Assembly: GCA_039934475.1 (NCBI GenBank)
Contig: JBDTMC010000448.1
Location: 1 to 6,538 of the forward strand
Source: JBDTMC01 sp039934475
GTDB taxonomy: Bacteria > Acidobacteriota > Terriglobia > Bryobacterales > Bryobacteraceae
Reading direction: 5' to 3'
DNA: 6,538 bases
This document shows, piece after piece, positions 1 through 5,342 of this stretch (its first letter is position 1; each line of letters starts with the position of its first letter). The position numbers and the translations under genes were made by a program. The notes under the pieces are model-generated. The model did not search any database. It saw only the letters and a program-made list of their open reading frames with translations, and was not told the origin of the DNA.

Positions 1-2
1 AG

Positions 3-446
3 CATCCCGAGTTTGCCGCCGAGTTACCGGCATTCGTGGCGGAAATCGGGAGGCATTTTACAGCGGGGGAGATCCGTGAATATTTGGATCACCTGGAACG
101 AACGAAGTTCCTGGCTCCGCCAGACCACAATCTGGAAGCGGATGATCTGGACGACGAAGTTGACGAAGAGCCGTGGCCGGCAAACCCCATCCGTTATGGT
201 TTGGCGCGAAGCGCACAAACGGCTGTGGTTGCAGAGCAACTACTGCGTTTCTGCCGCATCCAGCAACTCTTCAGCACTAGCAGAGAGGCTGCCGGAAAGA
301 ACCCGCAAAGCGGACACGGACGGAGGTTTCACCAGGTATTCCGTCAACATCGGTATCAGGAGCTCCGGGCCCGGCGCACCCTCGCTGATCCAACTCTGCG
401 AACGATTACTCCAGCCCAGGACGCGCCTGAGCACTGGAGGAGGTGA
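3..446 (+). CDS. Unrecognised protein, C-terminal part (5' end outside window)
   Basis: An open frame enters from the left edge and ends at a TGA at 444-446, giving 147 visible residues. I do not recognise the family. The first ~90 residues look like real coding sequence: an amphipathic helix-rich stretch (AGEIREYLDHLERTKFLAPP) is followed by a strongly acidic patch (EADDLDDEVDEEPW) and then another helical stretch (QTAVVAEQLLRFCRIQQLF). From about position 285 onward the composition changes to Arg/Gln/His-rich with little hydrophobic patterning, so the original gene may have ended or been frameshifted there and the remainder may be read-through. No signal peptide, membrane segment or catalytic motif is visible. 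It is convergent with the minus-strand operon that ends at 887. An internal GTG at 36 is not preferred as the start, because the frame stays open to the window edge. Confidence 0.45.
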   Translation, partial: HPEFAAELPAFVAEIGRHFTAGEIREYLDHLERTKFLAPPDHNLEADDLDDEVDEEPWPANPIRYGLARSAQTAVVAEQLLRFCRIQQLFSTSREAAGKNPQSGHGRRFHQVFRQHRYQELRARRTLADPTLRTITPAQDAPEHWRR

Positions 447-559
447 TAGTCCAGCGGCGCCCTGCACAACCGCCGCCAACGGTCACGGTCGGGCCGACGT
501 TCTCAGTACGCGGTCCACTGCCAACAACAATGAGGACGGAGAGCTGTGGAAATGCCGGG

Positions 560-608
560 GCTGTGGAAAGTGGGAAAGCCAAAAACAGGCTTACCACTTT
601 CCACAAGC
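560..608. repeat. Long hairpin 1 of the repeat cluster
   Basis: The left arm 560-580 pairs with the right arm 588-608 around the 7-base loop AAAAACA (581-587). Reading out from the loop: five pairs, one A-A mismatch, two G-C pairs, one bulged G, ten further pairs, a bulged A and two closing pairs. The core is GTGGAAAGTGG pairing with CCACTTTCCAC. It is nested inside the 541-659 outer stem. Confidence 0.8.
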
Positions 609-613
609 CCCTT

Positions 614-644
614 GGGAATCTCACCCAAACCCGGTGAGATTCCC
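614..644. repeat. Perfect 12-bp hairpin 2 of the repeat cluster
   Basis: The arm gggaatctcacc (614-625) is exactly complementary to ggtgagattccc (633-644), with the 7-base loop caaaccc at 626-632. It starts six bases after hairpin 1 and ends just before the right arm of the outer stem. Confidence 0.85.
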
Positions 645-676
645 ACATTCCCACAGCTCCGGCGACGAAGGCGGAT

Positions 677-715
677 GGAAAAGTGGAAAACCAAAAGCAG
701 GTTTCCCACTTTTCC
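677..715. repeat. Long hairpin 3, diverged copy of hairpin 1
   Basis: The arm ggaaaagtggaaaacc (677-692) pairs at 15 of 16 positions with ggtttcccacttttcc (700-715) around the loop AAAAGCA (693-699). Loop length and loop sequence nearly match hairpin 1. The single mismatch falls six pairs from the loop, as in hairpin 1. It lies outside the branched structure, 17 bases beyond its outer stem. Confidence 0.8.
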
Positions 716-886
716 ACCGCCCCCGATCTCCCTCTTCCCACAACTCAAAACAAACAAAACACGGCTGCGGTCGGGCTCACGCCCTCCGCCGCCTCGCTCC
801 GCATCAATTCACGACATCTATCGATTCGGTAACATTGTCACGTGAGGCAACACGGCCAGTTCTAATTGTCGCCGGACACGTCCCTG

Positions 887-1234
887 TCAGGTTAGGCGAA
901 TATTCAAAGAGGGCATAAGCCGTTGAAGATTCTTCAGTGAACGCGCATGCCAGGGGATGGACTCAGAAGCAAGAATGGTCACACTCATGCTTACGCGACC
1001 GCGGGCTTCGATGACGAAGCGGGAGAACATGGTAATTCCGGAGCTGTTCAGAAAATCCAGTTCCCTCAAGTCGAGTACGCTATCCGCGGAAGGATGATTG
1101 ATGGTTTCCTTGAGCAAGTCGAGGATCGGCGCGTAGTCCTGCTCGCCGGAGAGGCGCAAGGCGCCTTTGAAATAGATAGTGGAACCGCCTTCATCTAAGT
1201 GAACCTCATACGTTTCGCCCTTGATACTTTTCAT
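887..1234 (-). CDS. STAS-domain anti-sigma-antagonist-like switch protein
   Basis: This 115-residue single-domain cytoplasmic protein has the length and layout of SpoIIAA-type STAS proteins. The signature is VLDLRELDFLNSSGITMF (residues 53-70): a beta strand runs into the loop where the phosphorylated serine sits, here Ser64 or Ser65 of NSSG. In known systems a partner kinase phosphorylates this serine and a PP2C phosphatase removes the phosphate. Both candidate partners are encoded just upstream. The ATG overlaps the upstream kinase stop as ATGA, with GGAG eight bases before the start, so the start is well supported. From memory it resembles the cyanobacterial slr1659-type regulators, which pair with slr1658-type ATPases. 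By position it would play the role of SiaC, although SiaC is described as a different domain type (DUF1987). It is the last gene of the operon. Confidence 0.88.
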   Translation of the reverse strand: MKSIKGETYEVHLDEGGSTIYFKGALRLSGEQDYAPILDLLKETINHPSADSVLDLRELDFLNSSGITMFSRFVIEARGRVSMSVTILASESIPWHARSLKNLQRLMPSLNIRLT

Positions 1235-1836
1235 GCCTGTTCTCCGGTCAGGTTCTTCAGCGGCAGGACAACGCGTGTCGTCACGGTCAGAATCTCGGGG
1301 TTTGCCTTATCAACTTCAAATTGCCAGCCAACCTCTCCGTGATAGTCGCTGATTATCGTTAGCAAGCCGAGGGCTGATGTGTTCGAATTGTGGTCGGCGC
1401 CGTTTGCCTCCAACTGCTTGACCAACAGTTCTCCAGGGTCTTCTTCCACGATGTGTCCCACAAATGATCGATAGCGTTCCGCTTGTTCGAGATTGACGCC
1501 ATTGCTGGAACTCACCATGATGTGATCGCGGGTCAGTTCTAAATGGATGCGGATTGGAATATCGACGTTCCGTTCATGGAATTTCATCGAATTCTCAAGC
1601 AACTCGTTGGCTATATACGTAACCGAATGCCTGATCTCCTTCTGCCAGGCCTCGGCTACGACGCCCGTCGACGGGAGGAAAGTGACTACATACTCGCCGA
1701 GGAAGTCCGCCGATAGGCCGTTATTACGCCAACGGGACTGAAGGGGAGCGTTTAGCGGAGAGAAAGCCAACGTCAGAAACTCTCGCCGCTCTCCCAAATC
1801 TTCTCTGTACTGACCCAGTGTTTGGTTAGTCATCAT
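1231..1836 (-). CDS. GHKL/HATPase-like kinase (SiaB / slr1658-like)
   Basis: This 201-residue soluble protein is probably the serine kinase of a partner-switching system, acting on the STAS protein encoded next. The N-box is visible as YIANELLENSMKFHE (residues 74-88), with the Glu78-xxx-Asn82 pattern used for Mg-ATP. A later glycine-rich segment, SALGLLTIISDYHG (154-167), fits the G2/lid region. The canonical DxGxG G1 box is not clear: its place seems to be taken by SSSNGVN (109-115). That divergence matches the SiaB/DUF6272-like branch rather than classical SpoIIAB/RsbW, as far as I recall. The start is the first of two adjacent Met codons. It overlaps the cyclase stop (ATGA) and has AGGAG and AAAGG upstream. 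Its own stop overlaps the STAS gene start. Kinase activity is inferred. Confidence 0.82.
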   Translation of the reverse strand: MMTNQTLGQYREDLGERREFLTLAFSPLNAPLQSRWRNNGLSADFLGEYVVTFLPSTGVVAEAWQKEIRHSVTYIANELLENSMKFHERNVDIPIRIHLELTRDHIMVSSSNGVNLEQAERYRSFVGHIVEEDPGELLVKQLEANGADHNSNTSALGLLTIISDYHGEVGWQFEVDKANPEILTVTTRVVLPLKNLTGEQA

Positions 1837-2699
1837 GCCTTTCCCATCTCCTCGTTTCGAAAGCAGACCCGGTTTCTGCCGCCATGCTTTGCCAGATAAA
1901 GATTACGATCCGCTTGCGCGACAAGTGTCCGGGCATCAGGCGCATCTGGTGAGGGCGTTTCGGACGCTACGCCTATGCTTAACGTCACCCAGTTGCAGAC
2001 TGGCGAGGCCACATGCGAGACAGCGGCGGTTGCTAGCGCTGAGCGCACGCGCCCAGCGGACTGGACAGCGATCTCGAGTTCCATGTGCGGCTGCACTACG
2101 CCAAACTCTTCGCCGCCGTAACGGGCAACCAGATCGCTGGTGCGAAAGCACTGCTTGATGGTGTGGGCTACTATCTTCAAACACTCATCGCCCGCGGGGT
2201 GGCCGTAGTGGTCGTTATAAAGTTTAAAGTGGTCTACGTCGAAGATTGAAAGCGAGAGTGGCTGCTGCAGCCGTTGATGGCGCAGCCATTCCTGCTGTAG
2301 ATACTCGTCGAACCTCCGCCTGTTTCCGATCTCTGTAAGACCGTCGATCCGGGCCTTTTCACCCTCCTCCGCTGCGGCGTCACCCTGTTCCATAAGTATC
2401 TGCACGAGGACTTCGAGGTCTCCCTTTTCGAGCGTGATTGCCTGAACGAGTTTTCGCAGCTTCTCCTCTGCCGCCTGCCGTTCCCGAACCTCCGCTGTCA
2501 AACTCACGCTGCTCCGGTAGAGGTGCTCTTGCAGCAAGTCTCCGTGCTCATTCGACACCAATAGAGCGATCTCCCGATCGCGAACTTCACTTCGCAAGCG
2601 CTCAACCTCTTTTCGCAGCTGGTCGGCTTCGGTCTGCTCGTCCCCACGGCTCCCGTCGGAGCACTCCTGCGGGATCTTGATGGCTTTGGTTTCGGTCAT
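1833..2699 (-). CDS. Coiled-coil diguanylate cyclase (GGDEF domain)
   Basis: This 288-residue soluble protein makes c-di-GMP from two GTP. Residues ~20-115 are highly charged and helix-forming, with Leu/Glu/Arg heptad character (ADQLRKEVERLRSEVRDRE), so a stalk-like coiled coil is likely. The GGDEF domain runs from DGLTEIGNRRRFDEY (~119-133) to the end. The active motif is GGEEF at 195-199, the metal-binding FDVDHFK is at 153-159, and the inhibitory I-site RTSD is at 186-189, exactly placed in the RxxDxxxRxGGEEF arrangement. All residues for catalysis and product inhibition are present. There is no receiver, PAS or membrane segment, so regulation must act through the stalk. In SiaD the partner SiaC activates the cyclase by binding such a stalk (from memory). 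The start overlaps the phosphatase stop as TAATG with only a weak AAGAG upstream, suggesting translational coupling. Confidence 0.93.
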   Translation of the reverse strand: MTETKAIKIPQECSDGSRGDEQTEADQLRKEVERLRSEVRDREIALLVSNEHGDLLQEHLYRSSVSLTAEVRERQAAEEKLRKLVQAITLEKGDLEVLVQILMEQGDAAAEEGEKARIDGLTEIGNRRRFDEYLQQEWLRHQRLQQPLSLSIFDVDHFKLYNDHYGHPAGDECLKIVAHTIKQCFRTSDLVARYGGEEFGVVQPHMELEIAVQSAGRVRSALATAAVSHVASPVCNWVTLSIGVASETPSPDAPDARTLVAQADRNLYLAKHGGRNRVCFRNEEMGKA

Positions 2700-4672
2700 T
2701 ATGAAACGTGAAGCTCTTTGATCACAAGCAACGTCATGTCATCAAACAATTCCTGGTTGCCAATAAACTCGCGAACGCTCCTCAAGACGGCTCTGCGAAT
2801 ACCGTCGGCCGATTGCTTCTGGGTCGACCTCAACACCTCTGAGAGCCGTTCGATTCCGTAGGCCTTTCCGCCGGCGTCAAAGGCCTCCGTAATACCATCC
2901 GTATAAACCACCATCACGTCGCCGGTTTGCAGCGGAACCCTGGCTTCGCCGATGAATCGAGATATGTCCTTTTCCAGCCCAATCGTAAAACCTAGATCCA
3001 AAGTGTCGTGCCTTTCAATCGTGCCATTTTCGCGGGCCACCAGGACCTCTTCATGCTGCCCGCTGATGGTCACTACCCCCTCCCGATAGTGCAGTAGGCT
3101 CAGTGTGAGACTTCGATCGCAATTCATGCGGCGCACATTGTCGTAGACCACGTGATTCAGAACCTCGAAGAACTTCCGACTTTCGTATTGTCCGGCCGCG
3201 AGCAACGTTCTGACAGCCGACTGGACCATGATGGCGATTACTCCGCTCTCGAGACCGTGACCGGTAACATCACCGATGCTGAAGAAGACGCTCTCGGCTA
3301 TGCGAACCACATCATAGTAATCGCCGCCCACCTCAGCCGCGGGCTCCATCTCGCCAGAAATGTCCAGCCGCGTAATTCTGCTCAGATCTTCCCTGCGCGG
3401 CAACATCATCTGCTGGAGCCGTTGCGTTACGTCAAGCTCGGCGCCCATGCGAACGTTTTCCCCTTTGAGCCTTTCGTTCAGCCGGTTGATTTCCGCCAGA
3501 AACCCACTGTTTACCCGGCTCGTATCTTCGGCCTCCTCCTGCGCCCGCTTCCGCTCCGTGATATCGGTCATCACCCCCACCAACTGATTCTTTCCCTCAC
3601 CCTCAATCATTTGGACCGACGTCTTCAACCACACGGCCCGCCCATCGCCGGCGATGATCCTATGCTCAAACTGCTGAGCCCCGCCGTGGTCCGTAGCTGC
3701 CGCGCACGCTGATTTTACTAATGCGCGATCTTCGGGATCGATATGGTCCATCCAAAAGCCGGGCGTATTGGTCCAGTTCTCGATCGGATACCCCAGCAAG
3801 TCCTCTGCCTCGCGGTTTATGTAACTGAATTCGGTGCTATCGACGTCGCCCCGCCACAAAATGACTTGCGCCGACTCCACAAGTCGCCGGAAGCGTTGTT
3901 CACTTACCTGTAGTTCGACGGACTGCGCTGAAAATCGGCGATCAACGAACGATGTCAGTATCGTGAGGCTGAGAATCATCAAGGACGCGATGCCGATACC
4001 AGCAGTCCCGAGCAAGGATATCTGCACTGAGTGGGTGAGGTCTGGGGAGAATGCTATCGGCGTGAAAGTGACTGCGGCCATGCCAGTGTAGTGCATCACG
4101 GGGATGGCGGCGCCCATCACCAACGCGCTCGCCAGCTTTAGCGCTCCTTTGGGTTTTGTGTCGGAACGTAGCCGAAACGTCAGCCAGATGGCCACAAGCG
4201 AAATCACCATCGCTAGAACGACGGACAGTGACACAATCCCAGCAGAATAATGGCACATCGCCTGGAGTCGCATCGCGTCCATGCCGACGTAGTGCATCGT
4301 TGCAATGCCGGCTCCCATAAGCAGCGCTCCCACACCAATTGCCGCCCGTCCAACTTTGTCCCGGCTCACGATAAATAGTGCAATCATCGCTGCGGCCATA
4401 GCAGCCAAGAGCGATAACAGTACTGTTGGCCAGTGATAGAAAACGGGAATCGGGAGATCGAAGGCGAGCATCCCTATGTAGTGCATGGCCCAGATACCAG
4501 TTCCCATGGCTGCGGCTCCGGCGGTCAGCCATAGAAATCGAGAGCGTCCGTGGGATGCGGTCACTCGCCCACCCAGGTCCAGCGCAGCATAAGAAGCGAA
4601 TATCGCGACTAGAACGGACAATGCGACGAGCCGGTAATCGTAGGAGGCATTCAGCACTATTTCAGGGATCAT
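2699..4672 (-). CDS. Membrane MHYT-PAS-SpoIIE (PP2C) serine phosphatase
   Basis: This 657-residue protein is the likely sensor and phosphatase of the operon. Residues ~13-245 form a seven-helix MHYT membrane domain with three repeats of the signature: AMHYIGM (62-68), TMHYVGM (125-131) and VMHYTGM (192-198). The family was proposed to bind copper and sense a gas such as O2, CO or NO. A PAS domain follows (~258-373), ending in the typical VGVMTDITERKRAQEE, then a coiled-coil linker (~375-425). The C-terminal SpoIIE/PP2C domain starts near QQMMLPRRE (420-428). It has AAEVGGDYYDV (445-455, Asp451), GDVTGHG (467-473, Asp468), YTDGITEA (590-597, Asp592) and DDMTLLVI (644-651), so the metal-binding acidic residues are intact. 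The predicted substrate is the phospho-STAS protein encoded last in the operon. The start is well placed before the first helix, but no good ribosome-binding site precedes it: AGGA is 16 bases away. Confidence 0.92.
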   Translation of the reverse strand: MIPEIVLNASYDYRLVALSVLVAIFASYAALDLGGRVTASHGRSRFLWLTAGAAAMGTGIWAMHYIGMLAFDLPIPVFYHWPTVLLSLLAAMAAAMIALFIVSRDKVGRAAIGVGALLMGAGIATMHYVGMDAMRLQAMCHYSAGIVSLSVVLAMVISLVAIWLTFRLRSDTKPKGALKLASALVMGAAIPVMHYTGMAAVTFTPIAFSPDLTHSVQISLLGTAGIGIASLMILSLTILTSFVDRRFSAQSVELQVSEQRFRRLVESAQVILWRGDVDSTEFSYINREAEDLLGYPIENWTNTPGFWMDHIDPEDRALVKSACAAATDHGGAQQFEHRIIAGDGRAVWLKTSVQMIEGEGKNQLVGVMTDITERKRAQEEAEDTSRVNSGFLAEINRLNERLKGENVRMGAELDVTQRLQQMMLPRREDLSRITRLDISGEMEPAAEVGGDYYDVVRIAESVFFSIGDVTGHGLESGVIAIMVQSAVRTLLAAGQYESRKFFEVLNHVVYDNVRRMNCDRSLTLSLLHYREGVVTISGQHEEVLVARENGTIERHDTLDLGFTIGLEKDISRFIGEARVPLQTGDVMVVYTDGITEAFDAGGKAYGIERLSEVLRSTQKQSADGIRRAVLRSVREFIGNQELFDDMTLLVIKELHVS

Positions 4673-4743
4673 AAAGACAAGGGGGTAATCCTTATCATTT
4701 CAGTGCATCTTGTTGGCCAAAACCGCTTCGACACACGTTTGGA

Positions 4744-4896
4744 ATGGCTTACACCGTTGGATGGATGAACCCTGAAGCCCTTCTCGGGCTTGATACCACC
4801 TGCGCCGTATCAGCTTTGCTGGTTCCTGTCACCAGGAATGCCTGCGTTCCAATGTCGCTGATGGCGAATACTATGATGACCGTCGGCGGTCACTAG
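4744..4896 (+). CDS. Possible 50-residue small protein (low confidence)
   Basis: An ATG-started frame of 51 codons, divergent from the phosphatase gene with 71 bases between the starts, ends in TAG at 4894-4896. The product begins MAYTVGWMNPEALLGLD and has a hydrophobic, Met-rich C-terminal half (SALLVPVTRN, MSLMANTMMTVGGH). No Shine-Dalgarno sequence precedes it. After the TAG the same frame stays open to a TGA at 5041-5043, so it could also be a broken remnant of a longer gene. I do not recognise it. It coincides with four hairpins better explained as RNA or DNA structure, so coding status is doubtful. Confidence 0.2.
   Translation: MAYTVGWMNPEALLGLDTTCAVSALLVPVTRNACVPMSLMANTMMTVGGH
4775..4892 (-). 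promoter_or_regulatory. Four consecutive hairpins in the putative operon leader
   Basis: Read on the minus strand towards the phosphatase start, four short perfect stems occur in series. They are TGACCG/CGGTCA (4877-4892, loop CCGA), TTCCTG/CAGGAA capped by the GNRA-type tetraloop GTGA (4823-4838), TGATAC/GTATCA with a 10-base loop (4791-4812), and AAGCCC/GGGCTT with loop GAGAA (4775-4791). The last two abut at base 4791. The GNRA-capped stem is followed by GCAAAGC (4813-4819). That combination resembles the P2 stem and conserved GCAAAGCC of class I c-di-GMP riboswitches, although the rest of that fold is not evident. The last stem ends 102 bases upstream of the start codon. Alternatives are operator sites for dimeric regulators, or chance. 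Confidence 0.35.
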
Positions 4897-4993
4897 GCGG
4901 CCGAAGGTCGACCGCGAGAGGATGAGCAGGGTGCCCGCCAGCCAGCCCATCTCAAAACCATATGTACCGGCGACCTTTGCTTCTCGAGGAGCT

Positions 4994-5094
4994 TAGTAAA
5001 AGGGAACGACACGCCAACGGTAGTTGCTGGGGCGGCCTTTTGAAATGATCCAGTTCCACGAATAACGTAGCAAAAGGGGACGGTGCAACGGTGG
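4994..5094. repeat. Imperfect direct repeat with TAGYAAAAGGGRACG core
   Basis: TAGTAAAAGGGAACGAC (from 4994) recurs as TAGCAAAAGGGGACGGT (from 5068). The similarity continues into CCAACGGTAG (5014-5023) and GCAACGGTGG (5085-5094). A weaker third copy, GTAAAGGGGAAA, lies at 5139-5150. Words of the form GTAAAAGGGGAC are, from memory, frequent around REP-associated (Y1, IS200-like) transposases in many bacteria. No transposase of that kind is in the window. Confidence 0.45.
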
Positions 5095-5303
5095 CGGATA
5101 TCGTCGGGAAATCGCTGCCATGGGCCCTCGGGCTGGCCGTAAAGGGGAAATCTAGTGGTTCCAGGAAGGTGGGCCGATTGGGATCGTCGGCTGGAACTGC
5201 AGGGTTCGTGGCGGAGGGCGTCACAAGTGGGACAAGGTAACTACAGCACGGAGCAGAAACTCTTCGCGTCACTGGCTTCACGAGTTCGCGAGGCTCTCCT
5301 GCT

Positions 5304-5339
5304 AGCAGCGGGCGAGCAGCGGGAAACCGTGGGGTTTCC
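5304..5339. repeat. Tandem 9-mers plus hairpin next to the integrase stop
   Basis: AGCAGCGGG occurs at 5304-5312 and again at 5315-5323, 11 bases apart. It is followed directly by a perfect 7-bp stem, ggaaacc (5322-5328) with ggtttcc (5333-5339), and loop gtgg. The hairpin lies three bases beyond the integrase stop codon (5343-5345). On the minus strand it sits where a terminator would, but no T-run follows. Helical-turn spacing of the 9-mers and proximity to a recombinase gene also fit a recombination or arm-type binding site. Confidence 0.4.
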
Positions 5340-5342
5340 GAT

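Larger units (their letters stand above)
541..659. repeat. Branched inverted repeat (outer stem enclosing two hairpins)
   Basis: The arm gagctgtggaaatg (541-554) is the reverse complement of cattcccacagctc (646-659) at 13 of 14 positions. Between these arms lie two self-contained hairpins (560-608 and 614-644), with only about five bases between elements. The whole can therefore fold as a three-way junction in RNA, or as a branched cruciform in single-stranded DNA, on either strand. The word CTGTGGAA occurs at both the outer and the inner left arms. This looks like a dispersed intergenic repeat unit rather than a simple terminator. Similar GTGGGAAAG/CTTTCCCAC blocks are, from memory, common in Acidobacteriota intergenic DNA. 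Confidence 0.75.
447..886. other. Non-coding, inverted-repeat-rich intergenic region
   Basis: This 440-base stretch lies between the convergent ends of the left-edge gene and the minus-strand operon. Several overlapping frames are open across it on both strands, but all simply translate the inverted repeats into Lys/Pro/Phe-rich strings, so I call no gene. Its content is the stem-loop cluster at 541-715, an A-rich run near 745-761 and about 125 unremarkable bases before the operon's stop codon. The stem-loops lie about 170-345 bases past the last operon stop, so they could end or stabilise the operon transcript. No T-run follows any of the stems on the minus strand. Confidence 0.6.
887..4672 (-). 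other. Four-gene partner-switching / c-di-GMP operon
   Basis: The order of transcription is phosphatase, cyclase, kinase, STAS. The junctions are TAATG (sharing base 2699), ATGA (1833-1836) and ATGA (1231-1234), so there is no intergenic space. This argues for one transcript and coupled translation with fixed protein ratios. The content equals that of the SiaABCD network in parts, but not in order or in the type of switch protein. No convincing sigma70 promoter is visible in the 80 bases upstream of 4672. The best -35/-10-like pairs there match only weakly. Confidence 0.85.
4673..5342. other. 670-base gap with structured and repeat-like DNA, no firm gene
   Basis: This region lies between the integrase 3' end and the operon start; both are on the minus strand. 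The longer open frames reaching into it on the minus strand (to 4952) and plus strand (5155-5397, GTG start) have Pro/Ser/Arg-rich products without domain character and overlap the integrase antisense or out of frame. I therefore treat them as chance. Listed separately are the small hairpins at 4775-4892, the 50-codon ORF at 4744-4896, the AAAAGGG repeats at 4994-5094 and the repeats beside the integrase stop. Confidence 0.55.

Noticed and set aside
436..460. Resemblance to the reverse complement of the 16S rRNA 3' end (GGAGGTGAT...CCAGC)
   Set aside because: Similarity stops after about 20 bases with an insertion in the middle, and no further 16S sequence follows. This is chance.
240..479. 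Minus-strand 79-residue frame with a protein-like C-terminus
   Set aside because: It lies antisense to the left-edge frame, has no recognisable domain and no supporting context. It is most likely a shadow.
546..845. Plus-strand 99-residue Lys/Pro/Phe-rich frame
   Set aside because: It simply translates the stem-loop repeats; the repeated words explain its openness.
13..918. 301-residue plus-strand open frame
   Set aside because: It crosses the inverted repeats and runs past the STAS gene stop. The product is low-complexity without domain character, and it overlaps a better frame at the left edge.
3942..4532. 196-residue minus-strand frame inside the phosphatase gene
   Set aside because: It is an out-of-frame shadow of the MHYT region; the product is Arg/His/Ser-rich, while the overlapping frame has clear MHYT motifs.
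4775..4791. Hairpin AAGCCC/GGGCTT as a Rho-independent terminator
   Set aside because: The stem is only 6 bp and no T-run follows on either strand.
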